64,000 nt of DNA. Source: Rhabdophis nuchalis (lineage: Eukaryota; Chordata; Lepidosauria; Squamata; Natricidae). The notes under the pieces are model-generated. The model was not told where the DNA came from. It worked only from the letters and a program-made list of their open reading frames with translations, and made no database searches. The DNA is taken from assembly GCA_039707465.1 (NCBI GenBank), contig CM077653.1, positions 3,797,684 to 3,861,683 of the forward strand, written 5' to 3'. Positions 23,131 through 34,165 of this stretch are shown here, in pieces. Both the position numbers and the translations under genes were made by a program. Every line of letters starts with the position of its first letter. Position 1 is the stretch's first letter.

Positions 23131-24041
23131 CAACTTTGTGTACTACACTTAGGTCAGGCCTTCATCGGCGTAGTTCTAGGTTGTCCAATTTAAAGCAAAT
23201 GCCTGCTTTAAAAGCTGCCCAATATGTAGCCCACACCCAAAACTCATCTCCGTGGGCTGATTCTCAACTCCAACCACTTGGCTATTGTAAGAATAAAACG
23301 GGAAGAGATAAAAGAGTGGAGAGGAAGAGTGAGATACGCAAATCATCTGCCGAATCGGAAGACGTAATGTGGGGAAAAAAGAAAGGAAATGCATAACTTA
23401 AATACTTGTGGCTTTGCAGCTCATGCTGAGATCTGCTTTCTGATTGTTTGGAAGTGGTTCAAGCATTTTGCCACTCGTCATAAAAGGAGCACTGAAACCA
23501 AAAATTATTTTCCTCGTCTCAAGGACCTCTCGCTCAAGCAGCTTCTGGTGGTGCTCACAGAAATGTCCCTCGCGTGGATTTCAAGATGGGGTGAAGCGAA
23601 AAACAGCCCACGGTCCCCCCCACCCCATCCGTATCTGCATTATCAGCCGATAGATTTCCAGAACCATCCAGCAAGAATCAAGTCCCAGCATGCCTCCTTG
23701 GGTGGAGGCCTTGCAACCAGGCTTGGGGGAAGGGGATTATGGATCTGGGAGTAAATAAAAGCAGATACACCAAGCCTTTCGTGATTTGAGCCATAATCAT
23801 AATCATTACTTTTTTTAAAAATATATATATACTTTTCCCGTGGTGTGTATTTTGGCCGAGAGGCCAAAGAAATAATTGGTCCACAGTAGATTGTCTCTGC
23901 AGGGATTAAAGGGGGGGGATGAGGTTTTTTTCCCCGCTAACCATCTTTTCATAAATAAATATCATATGCATGACTCCTCTGTCCTATGCAAGCTGAATGT
24001 TTCACATTTGAAACCCAGAGGTTGCAAGAGGAGTCTTCAGG
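23131..24041. other. TRIM29 intron 1 segment without recognised features
   Basis: No exon or familiar repeat recognised apart from a short AT run at 23818-23830. Confidence 0.4.
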
Positions 24042-24690
24042 ATGATAAGGGGAAGGGGAGGGGAGGGGAGGGAAAGAGAAGGGAATGGAAGGGAGGGAAA
24101 GGGAAGGATTAGAAATGGAAGGGAGTGGAAGGGAATGGATGGAAATGGAAGGGGAGGGGAAGGAAGGGAAAGGGAGGGGTGGAGAAGGGAAGGGAAGGGA
24201 AGGAAGGGAAATGGAAGGGGAGGGGAAGAGAAGGGAAGAGAAGGAAAGGAAATGGGAGGGGAAGAGAAGGGAAGGGAAGGAAGGGAAAGGGAGGGGAGGG
24301 GAGGAGAAGAGAAGAGAAGGAAGGGAAATGGAAGGGAGGAGAAGAGAATGGAAGGAAGGGGAAGGGAAGGAAGGGAAAGGGAGGGGTGGAGAAGGGAAGG
24401 GAAGGAAGGGAAATGGAAGGGGAGGGGAAGAGAAGGGAAGAGAAGGGAAGGAAATGGAGTGGAGGAGAAGGGAAGGGAAGGAAGGGGAAGGGAAGAGAAG
24501 GAATGGAAAGGGAAGAGAAGGGTTGGAAATGGAAGGGGAGGGGAAGAGAAGGAAAAGGAAGGAAGGGAAAGGGAGGGGAGGAGAAGGGAAGGGAAGGAAG
24601 GGAAATGGAAGTGTAGGATTGGAAATGGAAGGGAGGGGAAGGGAAGGAAGGGGAGGGGGAGGGAAGGAGGGAGGGAAAGGGAAAAGGAAG
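24042..24690. repeat. 650-bp pure polypurine tract (GGGAA/GGAAG minisatellite)
   Basis: Almost uninterrupted purines in GGGAAGGGAAGGAAGGGAAA-type units, with longer internal repeats. Lies about 0.65 kb 3' of TRIM29 exon 1 in transcript orientation (polypyrimidine on the transcribed RNA). Confidence 0.97.
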
Positions 24691-25347
24691 GGATATTGGA
24701 AAAAAACCCTACTTTCTATTCATTCAATCCTTGCTAAAACTCTACTCATCTCTGCAAGTCAATGTATTTTCTCCCGCCAACTTCTTTGTAACCCCACCCA
24801 AAACATTGCTGGTATCTTTCCAAAGAAGTCCAGATTTTCAACGCTGTTTCAAATCCACCCCATTTCCCTCCACCTCAACTTTTGGGACATAACTTCAGCT
24901 CAGGATCCGTTTGTGGCAGGAACCGGCGTAAATAGAGGCGAGCCCTGGCCGCCCTCCTTCCTGAAAACCAGGTTTAGCTCATACAGGCATGTTCTTTGCG
25001 TGTCTTCAAGGCACGCTTGGAGGAGCAGGAAGACAAAGACAAAGCAACCATCCACCCAGGGTACATTACCTGAAATGAAATGCTTTTAAATTGCAAAACC
25101 ATGCAACCTGGCACAGGTAGACATCAGCGCACCTTGAGCAATTCAGTGATGGATATGGCTTGGTCAATTAACTCTTCGTGGAGCCCAGAGACAGGAAACC
25201 TAACTGGCTAAATATACCACTTTGCATTCAATCTAGGTTATTTGGTCCCGTTGGGGTGGAAACATCTCCCTTGCAGGAATTGGGGTGAGGAAAGGAAGGG
25301 TAAGGGTTCAGCCATAGGCCCAAAGGGGGAAAATAATTTTACAATAC
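24691..25347. other. TRIM29 intron 1, 5' end
   Basis: Starts with the exon 1 donor GTATTG. No repeat family recognised. Confidence 0.5.
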
Positions 25348-26190
25348 CTCCTTTCCCGATTTCTCGATCTCTACTGTCACAGTGGTGTGGTTCTTGTGTT
25401 CCTGGAACATGCAAAGGTAACAGATGCAGACCTGGTCGGTCTGGCAGAAAAGCTCCATGGTCTTGCCATGAATGGGACATTTCCTGGCTTCAAAGTCTTT
25501 GATGGGATCCAGCAGCTGGTGATCTCGGAAAGCTGCCCCTTCGAAGTGGGGCTTCAGGTGAAGCTCACAGAAGCTGGCTTGGCACACCAGGCAGGACTTC
25601 ACCGCCTTCTGCTTGTTGTCGATGCAAGAGTCACAAAGGACCTCTTCCAGAACCACCCGAGGTCTTCCGGTAGGTACCCTACCGACCCGGTTGAAGTTGC
25701 TCCTTTTGGTCTCTCCGGTTTCCCCCAGAGTGATGATGGGTTTTCTGAGGTCTGAAATCTGCCCGCTGGAAAACATGGGCTTCTTCCCTTCTCCTTCACC
25801 GCCAAAAGCTTTCTTGGTCTCCACGTTGAACAGGGGCTTCCTCAAATCTCCCCGCTCGGGAAAAGAGACCTGGGACCTCCGAGTTTCCCCCCCAGCGGGA
25901 AAACCTGACTTCTTGGCATCCCCGAGCTCCATGTTGAAGTAGGTTGACCTCTTCTCATCAGACGACTCCACAAATTGGATGATGGGTCTCTTCCAGTCAC
26001 CTCCGGCATACGTAGTATTCTTGAGTTGGGTTGTCTCCTGGTTTGGCGCCACATTGTTTTTGTTGGCTTCTTTCTCGGCTTTGTTGGGGCTGCTGGATTT
26101 CTTCCCTTCTTCTGTCTCCTTCTTGGGCGAAGAGGGAGTCTTGGCTTCCTCCTGCTTGCCTGCGGTCCCGTTCGTCCTTGGCGTCTCCAT
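25348..26190 (-). CDS. TRIM29: TRIM29 coding exon 1 (start codon, basic N-terminus, B-box 1 and B-box 2)
   Basis: This exon encodes the first 281 residues of TRIM29 (ATDC), a RING-less tripartite-motif protein that acts as a cytoplasmic scaffold in epithelial, DNA-damage and innate-immune signalling. Residues 1-60 are Lys/Glu/Ser-rich and low in complexity. A stretch near residues 66-78 (DWKRPIIQFVES) is a TRIM29 hallmark, followed by several related RKPI/KRS repeats. B-box 1 begins near Cys186 (LCDSCI) and runs to about residue 231; B-box 2 spans Cys238 to His268. Both keep their zinc-binding Cys/His pattern. There is no RING domain, as expected for this family member. The chosen ATG has G at -3 and +4 and gives an N-terminus of family-like length. 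The exon ends at GAG|GTATTG in phase 0, matching exon 2. The recognition of B-boxes and flanks is strong; the precise transcription start is not visible. Confidence 0.97.
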
Positions 26191-26556
26191 CCCGTGGGCC
26201 TTTTTTCCCCCGTGCGTTGTGTTTCTGGCTTCCTCTCCGCAGCTCTGTGAAGGATAGACTCAGACGGCAGCCTAATTTGCACCTTTCTTTACAGAAGCAG
26301 TCGAGTTCTCAGGCCTTGATCCCAGCGAGGAATGAAAAAGGCAGGCAGGGGAAGCATTACCTAAATGCCACACCTGGAAAATGGGGAGGAGAAGGAAACA
26401 CCTAGATTATACAGGTAGTGCCAGAGAGAAGACAGGCGAAGAGATATTTCAAAAGGCATCAAGGAATCCTGCTTAATTATAGAAGGTGCTCCACACCCAA
26501 AAATATACCTGTCTAACCAGGTGAGGGAGTGAAAAGCTATTTATGTGTCACACCAC
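26191..26556 (-). promoter_or_regulatory. 5' flank and presumed 5' UTR of TRIM29
   Basis: This is the sequence directly upstream of the TRIM29 start codon in transcript orientation. It must contain the 5' UTR, or its last part, and perhaps the core promoter. It is not CpG-rich and no convincing TATA box or initiator was identified. It ends at a long (CTTT)n tract. Function is inferred from position only. Confidence 0.4.
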
Positions 26557-26887
26557 TTTCTTCTTTTTCTTTCTTTTTTCTTTCTTTCTTCTTTTTCTTT
26601 CTTTTTTCTTTCTTTCTTCTTCTTTCTTTCTTTTTTCTTTTTCTTTCTTCTTTTTCTTTCTTTTTTCTTTCTTTCTTCTTCTTTCTTTCTTTTTTCTTTC
26701 TTTCTTCTTTCTTTCTTTTTCTTTTTTCTTTTTCTTTCTTCTTTCTTCTTTCTTCTTTTTCTTTCTTTTTTCTTTCTTTCTTCTTTCTTTCTTTTTTCTT
26801 TTTCTTTTTTCTTTTTCTTTCTTCTTCTTCTTTCTTCTTCTTCTTTCTTCTTTTCCTTCTTCTTTTTCTTCTTCTTCCTCTTTTTTT
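26557..26887. repeat. (CTTT)n/(CTT)n polypyrimidine tract upstream of TRIM29
   Basis: About 330 bp of pure pyrimidines on the plus strand with a recurrent TTCTTTTTCTTTCTTTTTTC pattern, some 370-700 bp upstream of the TRIM29 start codon. Confidence 0.96.
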
Positions 26888-27164
26888 CCCATTCAAGGTT
26901 TTTTTTATTTTTTTAATACAACATACATATTATAGGAACAAAGAGTTGTCTGGGCCTTTCCTTTGGCATCCTCTCAATTCCATAGTGCTTTTTACATCAT
27001 AGTTTTGTTTTATTCTCTTCCATTATTTTCCATCTTTATAGTTATTTTTTCTTATTACATAAACAATATCTTCAATTGCCCCTTCAAAGTTACACCAAAT
27101 TTTCTCCATTGGTATATTTTGTTATAAACAGCATACATCCTGTTGGATAGCCATTGGTCTGAAA

Positions 27165-27262
27165 TGGTATAGGGCTTCCTGCCTAGGCAGGGGGTTGGAC
27201 TAGAAGACCTTCAAGGTCCCTTCCAACTCTGCTATTGTATTGTATTGTATTGTATTGTATTA
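27165..27262 (+). mobile_element. CR1-type LINE 3' terminus with (TATTG)n tail
   Basis: Contains GGGGGTTGGACTAGAAGACC and TTCCAACTCTGCTATTG, a typical CR1 3' end, followed by five TATTG units copied from its terminus. Confidence 0.8.
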
Positions 27263-27272
27263 TCCTCTAATT

Positions 27273-27429
27273 CAGGGGTCTCAAACTCAATTTACCTGGG
27301 GGCCGCTGGAGGCAGAGGCTGGGTGAGGCTGGGCCGCATAAGGGATTCCTTATATTAATATTAATACTAATATTAATACTAATATTATACTTTCATATCA
27401 CGATGGGGGCCACAAGATACCGTCCTCTG
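27273..27429. mobile_element. hAT-like element with 8-bp TSD
   Basis: Begins CAGGGGTCTCAAACTCAATT and is flanked by identical CTCTAATT at 27265-27272 and 27430-27437. The right terminal repeat is diverged. Confidence 0.7.
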
Positions 27430-27437
27430 CTCTAATT

Positions 27438-28362
27438 CAATTTAAGCATAGAGAGCATTTCTTTCCAAAAAATTTCCACCATTAACAATATACTATCATT
27501 TCTTTCCTAATTAGTTACGTAGCAATAACAATCTTACTACTATTCTCTTTAATCTACTAATGTAACTCTTTTCCCCCGTCTTTCTCCTTTAACCATTTTC
27601 TCTTCTTTTTCTTCTCTCCACCTCTTCCTCCTCCCCCTCCTCCTCCCCCTCCTCCTCCTTTCTACTCTTTCAAAAATTATTTTCACTATGAGGCTACCAG
27701 CAGGCCTTCTACCTGCTTCAAAAAATAACTACTTCTTGACAGCAGGAATGCATAAATAGAATTAGCCAGAGATGTGAAAATATCCACCAGGCAAGTTTTA
27801 TTAAGCGAGACGCCTGAACATAAGCAATTTAACTTGCAATTAAAATTCATGAAGAGAATAAGAAAACCAGCTACTAAACATCAAGAAGGAGAGAATGGCA
27901 CCCTCAGCACCATATGCCATCAGGGTTCCAACCCATGACAACAAAAATTTAGTAGACGTTGATCATCTTAGAGTTTGGAATTCTCCTTCAGGTATTATCT
28001 TTTCAGACCTTCAACGTTAATCCTCATCTATTTTATTTCCGGAATATAATTGCAAACTCTCACGCTGTTTCTATTGAAATCAACGAGGAAGGGCTGAAAA
28101 GATAGCTTCATGTTCGCCATGAAGACCTGGTAGAATTCATCTTATGGACACCAAAGACACCTTCTCACCTTCTCTATCTCCACTGCCCTGACCTCATGAG
28201 TGACGCGGTCCCATTCGCCTGGAAATAATATCTTCATTTAGGTGAGCATCCACTTACCATCCTAATGAGGCTTTTCAGTAAATAAGGATGTTACTACGTG
28301 CTCCTTTCAGGGACACGGTTAAGACACTGAGCTTGTTGATGGTGTTAATTGGTGGTCCTCCT

Positions 28363-28366
<4 letters not shown>
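27438..28366. other. Intergenic segment, no recognised features
   Basis: A pyrimidine-rich CCTCCTCC stretch near 27605-27660; otherwise nothing recognised on either strand. Confidence 0.4.

Positions 28367-28447
<81 letters not shown>
28367..28447. repeat. (TTG)n(TTA)n microsatellite
   Basis: About 10 TTG units followed by about 17 TTA units, at the 3' end of a minus-strand L2 fragment. Confidence 0.95.
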
Positions 28448-28452
<5 letters not shown>

Positions 28453-28605
28453 TGGTTTTATATACTGCCCTCTCTCCCGAGTATGGGACTCAGGGCAGTG
28501 CACAGGAATTATAAAATATAAAATACAACAATCCCAAAAATTAAAACTAATATTAAATAAGTAAGCCCGTTCTAAAAACATGATTTAAAAACCCAGTTAA
28601 CATCC
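28448..28605 (-). mobile_element. L2-type LINE 3' UTR fragment
   Basis: Minus strand carries GTGCACTGCCCTGAGTCCC and a GGCAGTATATAAAACCAATT end. Confidence 0.85.
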
Positions 28606-29000
28606 CTTAGACCGATACGCTCCCACAGAGAGGGCCTTCTCCGGGTGCCATCGGCCGGACAATGCCGGCTGGCGACACCCAGGGGAAGGACCTTCTCTGT
28701 GGCGGGCCCTACCCTGTGGAACGACCTACCCCCTGAACTTCGCACCATCTCTGACCTCCGCCTCTTCCGCAAGTGTCTAAAGACACATTTGTTCCATCTA
28801 GCCGGCCTAGCGTAGCCCCCTAAACTGACTTTTAGATAGTTTTTAAATTTGGGGATTTTAATCTGGTTTTAGCACAGGATTCATTGAATTAGTTTTTTAA
28901 ATTTTATATGATGTTTTGTATGTATTTTTTAATCTTCCTGTGCGCCGCCCTGAGTCCATTTGGAGAAGGGCGGGGTATAAATTGAATAAATATAAATATA
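28606..29000 (+). mobile_element. L2-type LINE 3' end
   Basis: CTCCCACAGAGAGGGCC start, coding remnant up to the CTAGCCGGCCTAGCGTAG stop region, then the GTGCGCCGCCCTGAGTCC tail and GGCGGGGTATAAATTGAATA. Confidence 0.86.
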
Positions 29001-29002
29001 TA

Positions 29003-29280
29003 AAATAATATCATAGCTACATCAGCTACGCCAGGCCGGCCGCACGAAGGAAATATGTTTTTAATGCCCGACGGAAGAGGCGAAGGTCTGTGATTGTGTG
29101 GAGGTCAGGAGGCAGGTTGTTCCAGAGGGCGGGGCCTGCCACAGAGAAGGCTCTCCCTCTGGGGGTCACAAGCCGGCATTGCCTGGCGGACAGCACCCTA
29201 AGGAGGCCCTCCCTGTGGGAGCAGACTGGTCGGGTGGAGGTATGTGGTAGAAGGCGGTCCTGTAAGTAACCAGGTCATTT
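29003..29280 (-). mobile_element. L2-type LINE, ORF2 C-terminal fragment
   Basis: Minus strand shows CTCCCACAGGGAGGGCC followed by a PALWN(N/D)LPPD-type remnant. Together with the two preceding pieces it forms a -/+/- cluster of L2 fragments. Confidence 0.82.
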
Positions 29281-29337
29281 AACCATGTTGAATCAAATGA
29301 TAATTTAGCATGTTTTAACCTGGCTTAGTAATGGTAA

Positions 29338-29422
29338 AGGACGTGGTGGCTCAGTGGCTAAAACGCTCAGCTTGTCAAGGTTGGCAGTTTGAGGGTTCGA
29401 ATCCCTAGTGCCACATAACCGA
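29338..29422 (+). mobile_element. tRNA-derived SINE head fragment
   Basis: GTGGTGGCTCAGTGGCTAAA plus GGGTTCGAATCCCTAGTGCC are the A- and B-box regions of the tRNA-like head. The body is missing. Not a functional tRNA gene. Confidence 0.8.
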
Positions 29423-29439
29423 GGAAGGAAGGAAGGAAG

Positions 29440-29680
29440 GAATAGCAATAGCCCTTATATACCACTTTTCAGTCCTTTCCAGCCCTCTCTAAGTGGTTTA
29501 CAGAATCAGCATATTGTCCCCAACAATCTGGGCCCTCATTTTACCAATCTTGGAAGGATGGAAGGCTGAGTCAACGTTGAACCTGGTGGGATTCGAACTG
29601 CCAAATTGCAGGCAGCTGGCAATCAGCAGAAAGTAGCCTGCAGTACTGCACTCTCGCCACTGCGCCACCGTGCTAGCATC
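29440..29680 (-). mobile_element. Second tRNA-derived SINE family (with (GGAA)n tail)
   Basis: The minus strand starts GTGGCGCAGTGGCGAGAGTG, has GGTTTGGCAG / GTTCGAATCCCACCAGG as B box, then GACTCAGCCTTCCATCC and a CTTTCAG... body with a terminal GGCTATTGCTATTCC. Partners lie at 58205-58660. Confidence 0.8.
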
Positions 29681-29689
29681 CTAGCAAAT

Positions 29690-30714
29690 GATCGCTTCAT
29701 CCCACTCCATGGGTGTGGGGGAAGTGGGGAGAATTGTCCATAGGTCATGCTTGATCTTCTGGCTCAGTCAAGTATGCAAAACACCTAAGATTTAGAGGGC
29801 CCGTCCAGGGAGACACTTATGATTCTTCTCTGAACAATTGGCCAAAGAAGCACTGCAGAGGAACGTCACTCGTTGTATTTGACTTTCCCATACACATTGC
29901 TGAGAGCAGGCATTTGTCAACCACGACCCCGTGGCTTATGTCTCCGCCAGCACTGTGATCCTTCTTGTCATTGCCTTCCGCGCCAGACATGTCTAGACAC
30001 TGTGGGGTGGAGTGAAGTGCTAGGAATGAGAGTGACAAAGTGCCCCAGTCAACGCCTCCTAGTTGTGGCGCTATGGAAGCTTCCTCTCTTTGTAAAAAAA
30101 TAATAATACAATACTGTCATTATCATAATCACCGGGCAAATGTTCCATTTATCATCACGGGCACTAAAAGCCTAGTCACGCCAAGCGGCAGGCCAGAAGA
30201 AAGCAAGTGGGTATCCGATGCATAGTCAGCCAGAAGGGTGTTTCATGGCCCTCCTTTGAGTGAAAGAAACATGTGTGACTTTTGTGTTGGGCTGCCTTCA
30301 AGGTGAGGTGTTGTCTATCAGGGTTGTGTAACCTTCAGTCAAGGTTGCCTCCAGATTTTGCCAAAAACTAAACTCAGCACTGCATATATTTTTTAAAGCA
30401 TCTGTAGATTACTTGAGGAATGTCAAAGGATGTCAAACAGGTTTCAGAGTAGCCCAGTTTCTTAAGGAACAGGTTGAGGTTTTTTTTTATTTATCTTTTA
30501 GAGGGTTTTTTTCCTTGGGGCAGCAAAAGGGATTTTTCAAATTCAATTTACCTCCCAAATATAAATACATTTCTAAGGCTCTTTGTTTCATCACTACATC
30601 CTGGATTGTTCAAAATTGGATTAATTCAGTCTAATCCAACCCATTGTTTTAGTTCTTCGAAATTCTTCTCTTTAACAATAAAATAAACTTCCAGAAAGTT
30701 TTGATCATCAGAAT
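29690..30714. other. Intergenic segment, no recognised features
   Basis: Nothing recognisable on either strand. Confidence 0.4.
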
Positions 30715-31250
30715 ATACATACAGAATAACAAGAGTTGGAAGGGACATCGGAGGTCATCTAGTCCAGCCCCCACCACCACCACCACAGCAGGAGACCTTA
30801 CACCATTTCTGACAGAGGGCAGTCCAGTCTCTTCTTGAAAGCCTCCAGGGATGAAGCTCCCACAACTTCTGAAGGCAACTTCTGTTCCATTGGTTGATTG
30901 TTCTCACTGTCAGAAAATTTCTCCTTATTTCCAGGTTGAATCTCTCCTTGTTCAGTTTCCATCCATGATTCCTTGTCTGGCCTTCAGGTGCTTTGGAAAA
31001 CAGGTTGACCCCCACTTCTCTGGGGAAGCCCCTCAAATATTGGAAGATGCTATCATGTCTCCCCTGGTCCTTCTCTTCCCTAGACTAGCCGTGCCCAGTT
31101 CCTGCAACCGTTCATCGTATGTTTTAGCCTCCAGCCCCCTAACATCATCCTGGTTGCTCTTCTCTGCACATTTTCTAGAGTCTCAACATCTTCTTTATAG
31201 TGTGGTGACCAAAACTAGATGCAGTACTCTAGGTGTGATCCAGAGGTGGG
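30715..31250 (-). mobile_element. CR1-type LINE, 3' end
   Basis: On the minus strand: TCTAGAAAATGTGCAGAGAA, AACGGTTGCAGGAACTGG, GGGGAGACATGATAGCATCT, then GTGGGAGCTTCATCCCTGG and the 3' terminus CCAACTCTTGTTATTCTG. Frame broken. Confidence 0.88.
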
Positions 31251-31380
31251 TTGCTCCCCCTTCGGCCCAGATCAGCCGAATCTGTAGTAGCGGCAGCAGG
31301 AGGCTATACCCACCTGCTCGGACACGCGAGAGCACACGAGCAAACCGGTAGTAAAAAATTTGGAAACCCATCACTGGTGT
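31251..31380. mobile_element. Diverged CAGTGGTGGG/TACCGGTT-type hAT-like fragment
   Basis: Ends ACCGGTAGTAAAAAATTTGG and CCCATCACTGG, matching the family at 5804-5995 and 52827. Boundaries uncertain. Confidence 0.5.
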
Positions 31381-31779
31381 GGTCTTACTAAGACTGTATA
31401 TCTGCAGAATGTGTAGAACTGTCCAAACTTGCTATTGTTACCCATTACTCTTCCTTTTATTGCTGGGCCTTGTTGCTGTGCTTTACAATACTGTACTTTA
31501 ACATTGTTTTAATTTGGCATATTGGTCTCCCTCTTGGGAATCCCTTGGGCTTCCATCCTTGAAAAACTGGAGATGTTACAAACACACATCAATCTTGGCT
31601 GGAATTCCCCCGCAAGAGCCACCCAGGCTGTCGGCTTGGGGAAAACCGTTCCCACAAACACGTTAGGCTAGTTCCACTTTCCCTTCACTCCATTTGTGGC
31701 TCAGGACGAGAATTCAGCTTCTGCTGCACACAGCGAGCTGTCGAACTGTGGAGTTTTCTGAATTTTAATATATTTTTTT

Positions 31780-31782
<3 letters not shown>

Positions 31783-31856
<74 letters not shown>
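31783..31856. repeat. (TA)n microsatellite
   Basis: About 36 TA units. Confidence 0.97.
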
Positions 31857-31858
<2 letters not shown>

Positions 31859-31975
31859 ATTGTTTCACAACAACCTGTTATTAGGCCCCAATTAAGGGAG
31901 GAGACATACTGTTTTTCTAGATCTATCCTGGTCTCTCTCTAATTTAATTTATTGATCAGCTCATAAAACTAACAC

Positions 31976-31976
<1 letters not shown>

Positions 31977-32060
<84 letters not shown>
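31977..32060. repeat. (GATA)n microsatellite
   Basis: About 20 perfect GATA units. Confidence 0.98.
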
Positions 32061-32062
<2 letters not shown>

Positions 32063-32297
32063 TGTTTTCACAACTTCCTGTTAGGGCCCCATTAAGGGAG
32101 GAGACATACTGTTTCCCTCTCTGCCTTTCGGCTCATCACCAGAAACCATCTAGACAGAGAACCATGAGTTACGTTGTGTAAATGTTTTTAGATATGTGTG
32201 TATATTCATAAAACTAACACACACACACACACACATAAAAACCAGGTTAAAAACAATACAAAATTTAAAGAAGAAAAGATATAAGTATGAAATAAAA

Positions 32298-32842
32298 GAG
32301 GAAAAGGAAGAAATGTCTGGTTCCAAGTGGGGGGGAAAGACACTGGATTCATGGAAGTTGCTTGGAAAGAAGGTTTATTGGTGGTGGACAGGACCACGTG
32401 GTTTGAGGGGAAATCCATGGTCCTGGGGGAAAAGAGATCACGTTCCTTGAAGATCTTGAAGGGGGGGGAAAGGGAAGAGATGCTGAGAGCGACCTGGTTT
32501 TATGCCCTCTCTGGGCTCCACCCCAGAGCTTCCATTCCTTTGCAAGAAATGCACTCTGATTGGTCAGACTCCCAGGGGGCAGGGGTCTTTGTAGGCTGTC
32601 TGTCTTTTGAGTCCCAAGCTTGGCTGAGTTGTTGCTGGGTGATGATATAATGAAAAGGCTTTGGGGTTCCTATTATGGCTCTGCCAGAAAGAGGTAGAGC
32701 TTTGCTATGTAGGCTGGCTCAGGCCTTAATGGCCCGTTGACAAAGGTTTCTTCCTCCCTTTTAGGGGAAATATTCTGCCCTTTTAATATTTCCCAAAATA
32801 TTTCGTTTTTCTAAAAGAGGGGTGGGGTGCTAACTTCCTACA
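32298..32842 (+). mobile_element. Solo LTR-like repeat, family A copy 1
   Basis: Shared with 38534-39045 and, reversed, 43260-43464. Diagnostic pieces are GGTTTATTGGTGGTGGACAG, TTTTATGCCCTCTCTGGG and a GTGCTAACTTCCTACA end. The inferred start TGTTGGAAG (clear in the third copy) and end CTTCCTACA form LTR-like short inverted termini. No gag/pol next to it. Confidence 0.6.
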
Positions 32843-33036
32843 GCGTAAACGATTAAACGATGCAGAAAGAGGGACATGAAGTGCAAAAAAAAAAACCCTG
32901 AGGTTGCCCCACCTTTCGTTGGGGTAATTTCACTCTTTGAAAGAAACACTCGGGAGCCTGTGTGGGAAAAACATGTTCGGACAAGAGAACAGTTCTTGGT
33001 ACAGTTGAGTCAAAGCATCAGAGTTCCCACCCACTC

Positions 33037-33042
<6 letters not shown>

Positions 33043-33109
<67 letters not shown>
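33043..33109. repeat. (CT)n microsatellite
   Basis: About 33 CT units followed by a pyrimidine-rich stretch to 33138. Confidence 0.97.
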
Positions 33110-33111
<2 letters not shown>

Positions 33112-33249
33112 TTCTTTCTTTTTCTTCTTCTCTTTTTTTGATGTTGAGGTTCCATAAAGTAATTACAGAGGAGATTGAGGATAAAGCTCAGAAGGCCAGC
33201 AGATGTTGGAAGAAGAAGAGTAAAGAAACAGAAGAAGAGAAGAGAATAA

Positions 33250-33650
33250 AGAATAGGAGTAGGAGTAGAGCAGAGCAGAGCAGAACAGAACAGAATAGAA
33301 TTTTGTATTGGCCAAGTGTTATTGGACACTCAAGGAATCTGTCTTTGATGCAGATGCTCTCAGTGTACATAAAAAGACAAGATACATTCGTCAAGAATCA
33401 TAAGGTACAACACTTCATGATGGACATAGGGTACAAATAAGCAATCACGAAACCATCAATATCAATATAATATAAATCATAAGGATACAAGCAACAAAGT
33501 TACAGTCCTGCAGTCATAAGTGGAAGGAAATGGGTGATAGGAATGATGAGAAGACTAATAGTCATAGTAATGCAGCCTGAGCACTGCACAGTGATGAAGG
33601 AATAAGAGATGCATTTTTTTTAAAGGCTGGTTGAGGATCTCAGGATGCAA
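33250..33650 (-). mobile_element. CR1/L3-like LINE 3' end (snake-type) with AGCAG/AGAAT tail
   Basis: Minus-strand match to the element at 21170: TGCATCAAAGACAGATTCC, TGTCCAATAACACTTGGCC and AATACAAAATTCTATTCTG. The tail continues as AGAGC/AGAAC/AGAAT units. Confidence 0.82.
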
Positions 33651-33743
33651 TGAACCAAGAAAAACCAAGCTGGCACCAACCTAAACCCACAAAAACATTT
33701 ATCTAGATATCAAAGTAGAGATTCTAAAGGGAGAGAACATCTG

Positions 33744-34165
33744 TAGCTCAGGGTTGAACTGTGGAGGCCTTGTTGCTCTCTAAGCTCGGTGGTTTTCATG
33801 CAGATGTTTCATGATCCAACTAGAGAATGTCATCAATGCTGGAAGGCAGCTGGTATTTGGCTCGCAGATGTTTTATGACCCAACTAGGGAACATTATCAG
33901 TGCTAGAAGGGAGTGGGGTTGAAGAGGAGAAGGGAAGATGAGGAGGAGGAAAACTTTGGCATTCTTGGTGCTCTCTGACTCAGTAGTTTTCATGCAGATA
34001 TTTCATGACCCAACTAGGAAATATTGTCAATGCTGGAAGGCAGCTGGTAGCTAGCTTGCAGATGTTCCATGACCCAACTAGGAGCACTGATGTTGTTGCC
34101 TGTTCTGGGTCATGAAACATCTGCAAGCCAATCGCCCAGATCAGAGAACATCAAGGACTTCAGAA
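33744..34165 (+). repeat. Dispersed tandem repeat (GCAGATGTTTCATGACCCAA unit)
   Basis: Units consist of GTGCTCTCTGAGC-type sequence, a CATGCAGATGTTTCATGA segment, an ACTAGG(T/G)AAC segment and GTCAATGCTGGAAGG; three to four units in tandem. The same unit occurs near 6868, 37272-37640 and (reversed) 63027-63400. Family not identified. Confidence 0.6.

Noticed and set aside
24042..25089. Long open frames rich in Arg, Glu and Gly
   Set aside because: Translation of a purine-only repeat, open in all three frames; not a gene. The same applies to frames at 1498-1854, 17166-17752, 26529-27002 and 50956-51496.
29338..29422. tRNA gene-like sequences (also 57866, 42330 and 59006)
   Set aside because: They keep A- and B-box resemblance but belong to tRNA-derived SINEs, are diverged in the stem regions and repeat as parts of the same element.
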